From Clostridiales bacterium (GTDB lineage Bacteria; Bacillota; Clostridia; Oscillospirales; Oscillospiraceae): DNA of 64,000 nucleotides. The position numbers were made by a program, and so were the translations under genes. The DNA is taken from positions 1 to 64,000 of the forward strand of contig JALFAD010000057.1 in the NCBI GenBank assembly GCA_022772525.1, given 5' to 3'. Below are positions 8,254-16,905 of this stretch, one piece after another. The notes under the pieces were generated by a model. It was given only the letters and a program-made list of their open reading frames with translations. It was not told the origin of the DNA and did no database searches. Position 1 is the stretch's first letter. Each line of letters begins with the position of its first letter.

Positions 8254-8859
8254 CTATATTTTCAGAAGATTCATCATGACTTCCATCAGCGGATACCGGA
8301 TGAACACAATGACCAGCAGGACAATCCCGTTGACAATTACCAACTCCAGCCAGTCCTTTTTCCCCCGGTACACGGCGGTTCTGCGGCGAAAAACCAGCTT
8401 CGCCAGCAGAAAGCCAATCACGGTTCCCAGCGTGTTCATAATCAGATCATCCACATCCGTTGCCCGGAGGGTAAATAATTGAATCAGTTCCGCCGTCAGG
8501 GAGGTGAGGAACCCCGCCGCCAGCGTCCGGCCCCAGTGGCGGTAGCGCTCAAAATACGCGGGCAGCAGAAAGCCCAGGGGCGCGAACATAATTGCGTTCA
8601 GAATCATGCCCTCTATATTTCTGGCGCTGAAATCCTGAAAGGGAATCAGGTTGAGGGTCGGGTCCCAGCAGATATACTGCACCCCCGGCACACCGATGAC
8701 GATGTACATGGCGTTTAAGTAAAGCGTCAGCAGCACCATCCAGCCCCACCGCCGCTTTGCCCGCTCCCGGTCAAAAACGAAAATGGAAAGCAGCACCAGC
8801 GGCAGCGATACAACGGCCCCGCAAAGCTTATCCAGCAATTCCAGCAAGAAATTCTCCAT
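8254..8859 (-). CDS. VanZ-like membrane protein
   Basis: 201 residues with about five hydrophobic spans. VanZ-family motifs are visible: TLNLIPFQDF, NAIMFAPLGFLLP and LTAELIQLFTLRATDVDDL, followed by NTLGTVIGFLLA. VanZ itself gives low-level teicoplanin resistance; most chromosomal homologues have no known role. It stands alone, with family C and family B repeats on its two sides. Confidence 0.85.
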   Translation of the reverse strand: MENFLLELLDKLCGAVVSLPLVLLSIFVFDRERAKRRWGWMVLLTLYLNAMYIVIGVPGVQYICWDPTLNLIPFQDFSARNIEGMILNAIMFAPLGFLLPAYFERYRHWGRTLAAGFLTSLTAELIQLFTLRATDVDDLIMNTLGTVIGFLLAKLVFRRRTAVYRGKKDWLELVIVNGIVLLVIVFIRYPLMEVMMNLLKI

Positions 8860-8868
8860 ATATTACCT

Positions 8869-8916
8869 CTTCCGACCTTGCTAACGCTCGGCCACCTTCC
8901 CCAAAGGGGAAGGCTT
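8869..8916. repeat. Family B repeat (copy 2, half element)
   Basis: CCTCTTCCGACC, GGCCACCTTCCCC and GGGGAAGGC match the right half of the longer element seen at 38222-38327. Its end reaches the stop codon of the neighbouring lipoprotein gene. Confidence 0.7.
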
Positions 8917-10577
8917 TATCTTCCATTATAGCTCTGCCCGTTGATAGGCTCCCCGTCCACGGTCACATCGCTGCAGTCGTAAAGCATCAGGTTGTTGCCG
9001 CCCAAATCCCGGAAGGTGCACTTTTCGATGGTGATGCCGGTGGTATCGTACATGGACACACCGCCATTGCTGCACTCATAGATGTCGCATTTGCGCAAGG
9101 TAATGGATGTACACATCTGCGCGTCCACGCCCAGTGTGCCGCAGCCGAACAGGCCGCAGTTGTCCACACTAACCATGGTGCATTTCTGGAACCGCAGCAC
9201 ACCGCCGGAGCAGTCACCGGGGGCTTCCGTATGTCCCGCCGTAAAGCCGGACAGCACCAGATTGTCGCAGTTAATAAAGCTCAGGACGTTGGCGTACCGG
9301 GGCACGGCGCAGATGGTGTGGTTTTTGGTCTTGCCGTCCTTGCTGCGGATGGTCAGATTGTCCGCGCCGGTAATCACAAGGCCGGGGCCGTCGTAGATAT
9401 CCTCCCAGCGGTAATACTTCTTCGGGCCGCCGCCGTAGTCCTTGGCAGTGCTGAGATCGATGGTCTCTGCGTCGATGACGATCTCCGTGTTGGGGCCAAT
9501 GGCGGCGAGGAATTCGTCGGCGTTGGTCACGGTAACCGTGGTTTTCGGCCCATCGGGGACGGTTTCCTCAGGGATAAGGCCATTCAGGGTATCCTCGGTG
9601 ATGGTGTTGCCCTCCGGGTCAACCGCGCCGCAGCCATCGGTAAACCAGCGGGGAATCAGGCAGTCCTCGAAGGTGTTGCCGTCCAGGGTCACGAAATTGC
9701 CAAAGGTGCCGAAGGCGCTGGATTTTACCCAGTTGTCCCGGAATACGTTGTTTTTCAGGGTCACACAGTCTACGCCGGAGCTCCTGACAAGGTACTGGGA
9801 CTGATTGCCGTAGATTTCGCAGTCGGAGATGTTAATATCGGAACTGTTCTCCAGATTGAATACCTCACTGGCTTCCCATTCCTCGTTTTTTCCCAGATCG
9901 TAGAGTCGGCAGTTTGCCACACCCACGCTGTTGCTGTTCACCACCGTGATGCCGTTGTAGGAGCACTCGTAGATGTCACTGTTTGCAACCGTCAAATCGG
10001 TACAGTTATCCGCATAAACGCCAGTCACGCCGCAGCCATACAGCCCCACATCCCGGATGGAAACGCCTTGGCAGGACATCAGCATCACCACACCCCCCAC
10101 ACAGGAGCCGGGTTCTTTCGTATGTCCCGCTGTAAAACCGGTCATAGAGACATTTTTACAGCTGTTCAGCCGCAGAACCTGTGCGTATCGGGGGGCGGCG
10201 GAGAGAATGGTCACACCCTTTCCCGCGCCGGTGATGGTGAGATTGTTGGTCAGCTGAATCACCAACTCATAGCCGTCAAACACTTCGTCCCAGTAGCACC
10301 ATTCGTTGCCCGTTTCCCCGGCGTAGGTGCTGGCGGTGGACAGGTCGTAGGTGCCCGGTTTCAGCCGAATCTCCCGGTCAGGGCCGATGGCGGCAATGAA
10401 ATCATCCACATTGGATACGGTGTACACGCCGTCCTGAGCAGATTTCATCTCCGCCGCCATGGTTTCGGCAGGCACTGCCGTGGCTATGACGGTAGTCTCC
10501 CCAGCGATATTCTCAGAGCAGGCCGTCATGGACAGCAGCAGAAGCAGGGATAACAGAATACAGATACACTTCTTCAT
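8916..10577 (-). CDS. Secreted lipoprotein with duplicated right-handed beta-helix domain
   Basis: 553 residues. A lipoprotein signal (MKKCICILLSLLLLLSMTAC) has the lipid-attachment Cys at about residue 20. Two homologous halves follow: both contain a DFIAAIGP/EFLAAIGP motif, a WDEVFDG/WEDIYDG motif, a TGFTAGHTKEPG/SGFTAGHTEAPG motif and a SDIYECS/CDIYECS motif. The repeated short strands (parallel beta-helix/NosD-like) suggest carbohydrate binding or cleavage at the cell surface; no substrate can be assigned. The ATG at 10577 is chosen over the GTG at 10586, because the promoter at 10604-10632 would start transcription near 10597, too close for the GTG. Confidence 0.82.
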   Translation of the reverse strand: MKKCICILLSLLLLLSMTACSENIAGETTVIATAVPAETMAAEMKSAQDGVYTVSNVDDFIAAIGPDREIRLKPGTYDLSTASTYAGETGNEWCYWDEVFDGYELVIQLTNNLTITGAGKGVTILSAAPRYAQVLRLNSCKNVSMTGFTAGHTKEPGSCVGGVVMLMSCQGVSIRDVGLYGCGVTGVYADNCTDLTVANSDIYECSYNGITVVNSNSVGVANCRLYDLGKNEEWEASEVFNLENSSDINISDCEIYGNQSQYLVRSSGVDCVTLKNNVFRDNWVKSSAFGTFGNFVTLDGNTFEDCLIPRWFTDGCGAVDPEGNTITEDTLNGLIPEETVPDGPKTTVTVTNADEFLAAIGPNTEIVIDAETIDLSTAKDYGGGPKKYYRWEDIYDGPGLVITGADNLTIRSKDGKTKNHTICAVPRYANVLSFINCDNLVLSGFTAGHTEAPGDCSGGVLRFQKCTMVSVDNCGLFGCGTLGVDAQMCTSITLRKCDIYECSNGGVSMYDTTGITIEKCTFRDLGGNNLMLYDCSDVTVDGEPINGQSYNGR

Positions 10578-10603
10578 ACAAAACACATCCTTTCCTCCTG
10601 TTC

Positions 10604-10632
10604 ATCATAGCTGGAAGAAATTGGTTTGTCAA
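10604..10632 (-). promoter_or_regulatory. Promoter of beta-helix lipoprotein gene
   Basis: Minus strand: TTGACA (10632-10627), 17 bases, TATGAT (10609-10604). Confidence 0.8.
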
Positions 10633-10679
10633 CCAAAGGGCACCTTATGTTTTTCTTAAGAAGCTTAGGATTTTCTTAA

Positions 10680-10756
10680 GCGGCGAGTCGCCGCAGACAA
10701 TGCGTGCCCGGCTGGTCAGTAATCGTTACGCCATAGGGTATTGTTCGGTATCGCTC
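10680..10756 (+). repeat. Family A interspersed repeat, copy A2
   Basis: Hairpin GCGGCG-AGT-CGCCGC, then ACAATGCGTGC, ATCGTTACGCCATAGGG and TTCGGTATCG. It starts the 630-base gene-free stretch between the lipoprotein and SPFH genes; the rest of that stretch is other repeats. Confidence 0.85.
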
Positions 10757-10812
10757 CATGGTACTCTTAATCAACAGTATTGTTCTTTAGCTGCACTGGC
10801 GCGGGAGCGCCC

Positions 10813-11066
10813 ATGGCTTCCCCCGGGGGTGGTGCTCCGCGCAGCGAATCAAAATCAAAATGATTGCCGGTGGCAATCATACCTTGATTTATTAGCTGTC
10901 GAGCGCAGCGAGACTGATGAGGATCGGCGAAGTGTATCGATTATGAATGTAGTTCGTAAAAAAGGTACCATTTTGAAGGCTGTTCCTTCTTATTTGTCTG
11001 CATTCCGCATCAGAGGCTGTCGCCGTTCCTCATCCGCCCCCTTCGGGGGCACCTTCCCCCCGTGTT
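10813..11066. repeat. Composite family B/E repeat (copy 3)
   Basis: Contains a GGCTTCCCCCGGGGG arm, a palindrome ATGATTGCCGGTGGCAATCAT split over 10858-10879 (inverted copy at 14648), and GATGAGGATCGGCGA (10917 on). After about 100 bases it closes with CGCCGTTCCTCATC and CACCTTCCCC. The GATGAGG...CCTCATC pair flanks unrelated filler in the same way at 21222-21347. A 170-codon open frame across it is not a gene. Confidence 0.6.
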
Positions 11067-11224
11067 GGTCCGCTATATTCTCCTTCAACTCTCCAATGTC
11101 ATTGCGAAGCTGTGTGCTGCGGCCCGCAATGACATTCTTTTTCTTTCCCCTTGCAATGCCCCAAGGACTTTGTTATACTGAAATCAGAAGCAAATCCACA
11201 AAACGACAGTAAAGGAGAATGATT

Positions 11225-12610
11225 ATGGGTCTTATTCGTGCGGGACTGAACGCCGCCGGCGGGGTGCTGGCGGACCAGTGGAAGGAATTTTTCAGCTGTG
11301 AGGCAATCCCCGAGAGGGTGCTGGCGCTGAAAGGGCGCAAGTCCAGCGGACGCCGCAGCGTAAACACCAAGGGGAGCGACAATGTAATTACCACCGGCTC
11401 CGTGATTCTGGTTGCCGACGGTCAGTGCATGATGATCGTGGATCAGGGCAAGATCGTAGAGTTCGCCGCCGAGCCTGGCGAATATACCTATGACGCCTCC
11501 ACGGCGCCCACCATTTTCTGCGGCGACCTGGGGGAGGGCGTGGCAAAGTCCTTCAACGAGTTTGGACGCCGGTTCACCTTCGGCGGGGAGCAGCCGAAAG
11601 ATCAGCGGATTTACTACTTTAACACCAAGGAGCTGACCGGAAACAAATACGGCACGCCCAGCCCGGTGCCCTTCCGGGTAGTGGATAACAACATCGGCCT
11701 TGACATGGATGTGGGCATCCGCTGCTTCGGCGTGTTCTCCTACCGGATCTGTGACCCCATGCTGTTCTACAAGAACGTCTGCGGCAACGTCACCGATGCC
11801 TACACCCGGGACCGGCTGGACGACCAGCTGCGCTCCGAGCTGCTGGGGGCTCTCGGCATGGCCTTCGGGCGCATCTCCGAAATGGGCATCCGCTACAGCG
11901 CCCTGCAAATGCACACCATGGAGCTGGCGGACACCCTCAACGATGTGCTCAGCAAAAAATGGCGGGAGAAGCGGGGTCTGGAAATCGTCAATATCGGCAT
12001 CTCCAGCCTGACGCCCGTGGAGGAGGACGCCAAGCGGATTCAGCAGCTTCAGTCCGCCTCCGCCTTCCGTGACCCCCGGAACGCCGCCGCCCAGCTATTC
12101 AGTGCGCAGGCAGACGCCACCCGCACCGCAGCGGGCAACGCCGGCGGCGCCGCACTGGGCTTCATGGGCATGAATATGGCCCAGCAGGCCGGCGGCAACG
12201 CCGCCCAGCTGTACCAGATGGGCCAGCAGCAGGAAGCCGCCGCCCCTGCCGCGAACAGCTGGAAGTGCGCCTGCGGGGCCACCGTCACCGGCAAATTCTG
12301 CCCGGAGTGCGGCGCGAAAAAGCCCGGGCCGACGGCTGCCGGCGGCTGGAAGTGCCCCAAGTGCGGCGCTCAGGCCACGGGAAAATTCTGCCCGGAATGC
12401 GGCACGAAAAAGCCGGAGGATGACGGGTGGAAGTGCGCCTGCGGCGCGGTAAACAAGGGGAAATTCTGCTCCGAGTGCGGGGCGAAGAAGCCCGCCGGGG
12501 TGCCCCAATACCGCTGCGACAAGTGCGGCTGGGAGCCGCCCAAGGGCATCAAGCCCCCCAAGTTCTGCCCCGAATGCGGCGACCCCTTTGACGACGGAGA
12601 CATCGTATGA
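11225..12610 (+). CDS. SPFH-domain protein with C-terminal zinc ribbons (YdjI-like)
   Basis: 461 residues. The N-terminal 290 residues resemble the virion-core/SPFH proteins of the Bacillus YdjI type (LIRAGLNAAGGVLADQWKEF, then a band-7-like core ending in GLEIVNIGISSLTPVEEDA). An Ala/Gln-rich linker leads to four short zinc-ribbon modules of Cys-x-Cys-Gly or Cys-x2-Cys-Gly paired with FCPECG. In Bacillus the homologue works with two membrane partners in membrane-stress protection. The ATG at 11225 is favoured (AAAGGAG seven bases upstream); the ATG at 11219 is only one base from it. It heads a three-gene cassette. Confidence 0.82.
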   Translation: MGLIRAGLNAAGGVLADQWKEFFSCEAIPERVLALKGRKSSGRRSVNTKGSDNVITTGSVILVADGQCMMIVDQGKIVEFAAEPGEYTYDASTAPTIFCGDLGEGVAKSFNEFGRRFTFGGEQPKDQRIYYFNTKELTGNKYGTPSPVPFRVVDNNIGLDMDVGIRCFGVFSYRICDPMLFYKNVCGNVTDAYTRDRLDDQLRSELLGALGMAFGRISEMGIRYSALQMHTMELADTLNDVLSKKWREKRGLEIVNIGISSLTPVEEDAKRIQQLQSASAFRDPRNAAAQLFSAQADATRTAAGNAGGAALGFMGMNMAQQAGGNAAQLYQMGQQQEAAAPAANSWKCACGATVTGKFCPECGAKKPGPTAAGGWKCPKCGAQATGKFCPECGTKKPEDDGWKCACGAVNKGKFCSECGAKKPAGVPQYRCDKCGWEPPKGIKPPKFCPECGDPFDDGDIV

Positions 12611-12611
12611 G

Positions 12612-12646
12612 GAATTGACAATTGACAGTTGACAATTGACAATTTT
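12612..12646. repeat. Family D short-period tract (TTGACAA type)
   Basis: Successive units AATTGACA, ATTGACAG, TTGACAATTGACAATT. The same tract type recurs in both orientations at 58620-58708. It lies between two genes of one operon. Confidence 0.7.
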
Positions 12647-12667
12647 TTGCGGAAACAGGAGATCGTT

Positions 12668-13786
12668 ATGGCATCTGAAATTACCAACTACCAATGTCCG
12701 GCGTGTACCGCGCCGCTGCGGTTTGACGGCGAATCCGGGAAGCTCCAGTGCGACTTCTGCGGAAGCAGCTATTCCGTAGCGGAAATCGAGGCCCTTTACG
12801 CCGAAAAGGACAAGGCCGCCGCCGAGGCCTCCAAACAGGCGGAGGAAACGTCAAAAACGGAAGCTGCCGAAAAGGAAGCTGCCGGATGGGATACGGACGA
12901 AAATCTGCGGGCTTACCAGTGCCCCACCTGCGGTGCGGAGCTGATCTGCGAAAAAACCACCGCCGCCACCGCCTGTCCCTACTGCGGCAACCCCTCCGTG
13001 GTGCCGGGCCAGCTGTCCGGGGCGCTGAAGCCGGAATTTGTGCTCCCCTTCAAGGTCGAGAAGGAGGCGGTGGTGAAGGCCCTGCACAAGCACTACGGAA
13101 AGCACAACTACTACCTGCCCCGTCTGTTCCGCTCGGAAAACAACATTCAGAAGGTGCAGGGCGTTTACGTCCCCTTCTGGCTCTTCGACGCTCAGGTGTC
13201 CGGCCTTGGGAAATACGACGGTCAGGACAGCATGACCCGGCGGGAGGGTGACTACAACGTGACCACCACAATGCACTACAACGTAGAGCGGGGCGGCACC
13301 GCCAAATTTGACAAGGTGCCCGTGGACGGCTCCAAAAAGATGCCCGACAATTACATGGACTCTCTGGAGCCCTTCGACTACACCCAGCTGAAAGATTTCT
13401 CCACCGCCTACCTGCCCGGCTTCCTGGCTGACCGCTACGATGTGTCCGCAGAGGAAGCGAGCCCCAGAATGGAGGCCCGATGCAAGGACACACTGGAGCG
13501 CCTGCTGTACAACGATGTCAACCATTCGGTGGTGGTTCCCGAGAGCTTTCAGGCGAAGGTGGACAAAAAAGAGGCCCATTACGCCCTGCTTCCCGTGTGG
13601 ATGCTGACGACAAAGTGGCGGGACAAAACCTACCTCTTCGCCATGAACGGACAGACGGGAAAATTTGTGGGCGAACTGCCTACGGATAAGGCCCTGTTCT
13701 GGCGAAACTTAGGAATTCTGACTCTGATTCTGACGCTGGTGCTGCGGTTTTCCGGCATCACCCGGTTCCTGCTGGGATTTTTCTAA
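12668..13786 (+). CDS. Zinc-ribbon membrane protein (YdjG-like)
   Basis: 372 residues. The first zinc ribbon is YQCPACTAPLRF with CDFCGSSY (residues 7-37); a Lys/Glu/Ala-rich linker follows; a second is YQCPTCGAEL with CPYCGNPSV (about 85-115). Then comes a domain of about 200 residues with FWLFDAQVSG and LLPVWMLTTKWRDK, and one C-terminal membrane span (LGILTLILTLVLRFSG). The architecture fits Bacillus YdjG, which recruits the SPFH partner to the membrane. CAGGAG lies six bases ahead of the ATG at 12668; the open frame begins earlier, in repeat DNA. Confidence 0.8.
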   Translation: MASEITNYQCPACTAPLRFDGESGKLQCDFCGSSYSVAEIEALYAEKDKAAAEASKQAEETSKTEAAEKEAAGWDTDENLRAYQCPTCGAELICEKTTAATACPYCGNPSVVPGQLSGALKPEFVLPFKVEKEAVVKALHKHYGKHNYYLPRLFRSENNIQKVQGVYVPFWLFDAQVSGLGKYDGQDSMTRREGDYNVTTTMHYNVERGGTAKFDKVPVDGSKKMPDNYMDSLEPFDYTQLKDFSTAYLPGFLADRYDVSAEEASPRMEARCKDTLERLLYNDVNHSVVVPESFQAKVDKKEAHYALLPVWMLTTKWRDKTYLFAMNGQTGKFVGELPTDKALFWRNLGILTLILTLVLRFSGITRFLLGFF

Positions 13787-13798
13787 GGGGGTGGGGAC

Positions 13799-14599
13799 AT
13801 GAAACGGTTTGTATCCATTGTGATGACGGTGTTCCTGCTGGTCCTTCTAATTCTCCCGGCTTCGGCGGCAGAGGCCCCGGAATACTGCGTTTTTGACTAC
13901 GAAAGGCTCCTGACCGATGAGGAGTACCGGACGCTTGAGGACTACGCCCAGGACATCTCGGAGCGGCAGCAGTGCGCCGTGTATTTCCTGACCGTGGATG
14001 ATTTCCGAAACTACGGAGACGGCGAGATTTTTGACGTGGCCCGGCAGATTTTCCTTGCCAGCGGCTTCGGCATGGGGGAAAATGGGGACGGCGTCATGCT
14101 GATGCTGTCCATGGCGGACCGGGACCACTGCCTGCTGGCCCACGGCTTCGGCGACACCGCCCTGACGGACTACGGTAAGGACTACATCAGTGAAGAATTT
14201 TTGGACAATTTTGGCGACAACGACTGGTACGGCGGCTGCATGGACTATCTCACCTACACCGACGAGCTGCTGACCATGGCCCGTGACGGGGTTATCTTTG
14301 ACCGGGACAGCTGGATTACCGGCGGACACCTGTGGATTTTCAGTCTGATGTTCGCCGCGGTTCTGTCCGCCGTAATCTGCCTGATTCAACGGGGTCTGAT
14401 GAAAAAGAAGGTGCATCAACAAACCGGGGCCGGGAATTATCTGGAGGGCGGCTCCGTCCAGATCACCCGCCGGCGGGATGTTTTCAGCCATACCACGGAG
14501 GTCAGGCAGAAAATCGAAACCGACAGCAATTCCTCCGGCAGCTCCGGCGGCTATTCCCATTCCTCCGACGGCTTCTCCGGCAAGAGCGGAAAATTTTAA
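13799..14599 (+). CDS. TPM-domain membrane protein (YdjH/YgcG-like)
   Basis: 266 residues. Signal peptide of 22-24 residues ending ILPASAAEA, then a TPM domain (YCVFDYERLLTDEEYRTLEDY; GFGMGENGDGVMLMLSMADR), then one membrane span near residue 180 (WIFSLMFAAVLSAVICLI). The cytoplasmic tail ends in a Ser/Gly-rich, low-complexity segment. TPM domains occur in photosystem and membrane-quality proteins and in Bacillus YdjH. It is the third gene of the SPFH cassette; no pspA-like gene is present beside it. Confidence 0.83.
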   Translation: MKRFVSIVMTVFLLVLLILPASAAEAPEYCVFDYERLLTDEEYRTLEDYAQDISERQQCAVYFLTVDDFRNYGDGEIFDVARQIFLASGFGMGENGDGVMLMLSMADRDHCLLAHGFGDTALTDYGKDYISEEFLDNFGDNDWYGGCMDYLTYTDELLTMARDGVIFDRDSWITGGHLWIFSLMFAAVLSAVICLIQRGLMKKKVHQQTGAGNYLEGGSVQITRRRDVFSHTTEVRQKIETDSNSSGSSGGYSHSSDGFSGKSGKF

Positions 14600-14652
14600 T
14601 GCGTGTACGGCGGGTCTATATTCGTTACACCATTGGGTTCTTGCTGTGGTAT
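14600..14652 (+). repeat. Family A repeat, partial copy A3, followed by family E palindrome
   Basis: GCGTGTACGG and TTCGTTACACCATTGGG match family A without its terminal hairpin. It passes directly into the palindrome ATGATTGCCACCGGCAATCA at 14651-14670, whose inverted copy is at 10858. Confidence 0.6.
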
Positions 14653-14732
14653 GATTGCCACCGGCAATCATTGTTATTTCAGATTCGCTGCGCGGAGCGC
14701 CACGCTCGGTTTCGTTACCAGAGTATAATGGA

Positions 14733-14766
14733 AGGGAGCGGGTCTTGCGACCCGCTCCCTTATTTT
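14733..14766. terminator. Terminator of SPFH cassette, overlapping the end of rqcH
   Basis: Perfect 12-bp stem AGGGAGCGGGTC with GACCCGCTCCCT, TTGC loop, then TATTTT. The flanking module GCTCGGTTTCG..ACCA..TATAATG also precedes the terminator at 34884. Confidence 0.88.
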
Positions 14767-16502
14767 CGCTCTGCGTTTAATTCGTCTACAACGATATCCG
14801 CATAGGGGTTGGCAATCACCGTCTTATAGGTATGGTAGATCACCATTCCCGGCTTGCCGCCGGGAATTTTCTTCACCTGCCGCACCGGTGTCACATCCAC
14901 CGGCACGTTCTGACCATCGCCGGTTTCCGAATAGTAGGCCGCCAGCTGAGCCGCCTGTGTAACCGTATCGTCGGGGGGTACGGTTCCGCCGCAGGAGATG
15001 ATGACGTGGGAGCCGTGCACCTTGCTGGCGTGGCACCAAATGTCGTCCTTCCGGGCCAGGCGGAAGGTCAGCTCCTCGTTCTGCCGGTTGTTCCGGCCTA
15101 CATAGATGGGGAACCCGTCAGTGGATTCAAAGCGCATGGGAGGGAGCTTTCCCTGCCGGGGCCGTTTCCGGTTTCCCTCCGGGCGCAGATATCCCTGCTC
15201 CTGAAGTTCCTGCCGGATTTCCTCCAATTCCCCGTCGGTTTGGGCGCGGTTCAGCTCGTCGAGAACGCTTTTGAGATAACTCAGTTCCGTTTCTCCCAGT
15301 TCCAGCTGATGGGTCAGCTCTTTTTCGGCATTTTTCATCCGGGCGTAATCCTTGTAGAATTTCGCCGCGTTCTGCTGAGGAGAGAGCAGAGGACTTAGGG
15401 GAATTTCCACCGGGGCCATGTTCTCATCGTAGAAATCCTCGCAGATGATTTTTGTCTGGCCCTTGGTGATTCTGTGAATGTTCGCCGTGAGAATGTCCCC
15501 CAGCTGGCGCAGCCGCTCCCGGTCATAGGTGGCTTCCAGTTCCTTTTCCTGAAGGGCCATTTTTCGCGTTAAGCGCGTGCAAAGATTCTGCACCGTTTTG
15601 CGCACCGCCTGACTTTTCTGCCGCATAGCGTCCTTCCGGTCGCGAAGGGTGTAGAAGCTGTCGAGCAGCGTGCCAAAGGATGCCACCTCCTGACAGCCGC
15701 CGTACTGCCGGATGGGGCAGAAGGCGAACTGCTTCGGGGTGCCGTCGGAAAGGCAATAGACATAGGGCTTGGGGTGGTTCAGGTGCTCGTGGAAAAAAAG
15801 GCCCAGCTTGTCCGCCGTGGTATCCACGTCCAGCGCACTGATTCTGGCGTCTGTGCTTCCGGCGGCGAACAGTGCCGCTTCCCGACACACCAGCGGGGAA
15901 AGGCCCCCAAGGGTGTCCATGAGCCGGTCGGACAGCGAATCTGCTCCCGGTTCGGTCAGCAGATTAACATAATTCTCAAAAGTGAGGGGATTTTCCTTTT
16001 GTACTGGCTCCGGCTCCTGATAGTTTAGCCCGGGCAGGGCAGGGCGGCGGGCAGTCTCGTCCAGTCCGATTCTTCTCAGGCAGTCCAGAATCCGTCCGTC
16101 CGGCCCCAGCAGGTACAGGTTGCAGGTGCGGCCCATCAGCTCGGCGACCAGCTTCTTTTGCACGGGAAAGCCCATTTCATCGGTGCAGTCAAAGGTGAAC
16201 GCTGCTGCCCGCTCCATGGGAGGCTGGGCAATTTCTGTCAGTCTTGCCCCCAAAAGGTGCTTGCGCAGCAGCATACAGAACATGGGCGGCTCCGCCGGAT
16301 TCTCCGGGGAGGCGGCGGTGAGATGGAGCCGGGGGGCGGTGGGATTGGCGGCAAACAGCAGCTTTTCCCGGCTGTCCCGGCCCCGCAGATGAAGAATCAG
16401 GGTATCCCGGCTGGGCTGGTGAATTTTGTCCACCCGGGCGCCTGTACATTTTTGCCGCACCTCTTCCAGCACGGCGGTTAGGAAAAAAGCATCAAATGCC
16501 AT
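14760..16502 (-). CDS. rqcH: Ribosome quality-control factor RqcH (NFACT family)
   Basis: 580 residues. RqcH binds stalled 50S-nascent chain complexes and recruits tRNA-Ala to add C-terminal alanine tails; older annotation calls it fibronectin-binding protein. Visible parts are the N-terminal NFACT-N domain (MAFDAFFLTAVLEEV), a central helical coiled-coil (ERLRQLGDILTANIHRITKG through about residue 420) and the NFACT-R domain with DIWCHASKVHGSHVIISCGG near residue 490. The ATG at 16502 is chosen: the longer open frame only reads back through mrnC. It follows mrnC by one base. Confidence 0.93.
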   Translation of the reverse strand: MAFDAFFLTAVLEEVRQKCTGARVDKIHQPSRDTLILHLRGRDSREKLLFAANPTAPRLHLTAASPENPAEPPMFCMLLRKHLLGARLTEIAQPPMERAAAFTFDCTDEMGFPVQKKLVAELMGRTCNLYLLGPDGRILDCLRRIGLDETARRPALPGLNYQEPEPVQKENPLTFENYVNLLTEPGADSLSDRLMDTLGGLSPLVCREAALFAAGSTDARISALDVDTTADKLGLFFHEHLNHPKPYVYCLSDGTPKQFAFCPIRQYGGCQEVASFGTLLDSFYTLRDRKDAMRQKSQAVRKTVQNLCTRLTRKMALQEKELEATYDRERLRQLGDILTANIHRITKGQTKIICEDFYDENMAPVEIPLSPLLSPQQNAAKFYKDYARMKNAEKELTHQLELGETELSYLKSVLDELNRAQTDGELEEIRQELQEQGYLRPEGNRKRPRQGKLPPMRFESTDGFPIYVGRNNRQNEELTFRLARKDDIWCHASKVHGSHVIISCGGTVPPDDTVTQAAQLAAYYSETGDGQNVPVDVTPVRQVKKIPGGKPGMVIYHTYKTVIANPYADIVVDELNAERK

Positions 16503-16503
16503 A

Positions 16504-16905
16504 TTAACACTCCATGACAGTCTTGAAAAGTTCGTTGATTCGTTCCGTCTGTCCGGCGAGGTACAAGGCTCCGAACAGGGCTTCCAACCCCGTGGCCTTG
16601 GCGTACTCGGCAGGGGTGGCGGACTTGGGCACCGCGTGGACGTGGGCGTTTTTGCCCCGGCGGTAGTAGGCAAGCTCCTCCTCAGTCAGAAGGGGCAGCA
16701 GCTTGTCAACAAATTTCGCCTGCGCCGTGGCCTTGACCATAGCGATGGTGTCTCGGTGGAGCCGATCCACGGTGGTCTCCCCTTGGTCGCAGAGGTAGCC
16801 CCGGCAGAGGATTTCAAAGACGCAGTCTCCCATATGGGCAAGGCCCAGATTGGAGATGGCGTCGATCTGCTGCTTCGATAGATTCATTTGGAAATAGTTT
16901 TCCAT
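16504..16905 (-). CDS. mrnC: Mini-ribonuclease III
   Basis: 133 residues, as expected. It is a dimeric RNase III catalytic domain without the double-stranded-RNA-binding domain; in Bacillus it matures 23S rRNA ends. LAHMGDCVFEILCRGYL carries the conserved Asp near residue 25, and GLEALFGALYLAG near residue 113 carries the second acidic site. GGGGGAA precedes the ATG at 16905. It overlaps the upstream transporter gene by about 22 bases. Confidence 0.92.
   Translation of the reverse strand: MENYFQMNLSKQQIDAISNLGLAHMGDCVFEILCRGYLCDQGETTVDRLHRDTIAMVKATAQAKFVDKLLPLLTEEELAYYRRGKNAHVHAVPKSATPAEYAKATGLEALFGALYLAGQTERINELFKTVMEC

Noticed and set aside
8757..10553. A 598-codon open frame opposite the beta-helix lipoprotein
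   Set aside because: Shadow of the lipoprotein gene, which has a promoter, a signal peptide and homologous halves.
10700..11212. A 170-codon frame in the lipoprotein-SPFH gap
   Set aside because: Made of repeat families A, B and E; similar false frames occur at other copies (25025-25179, 55514-55703).
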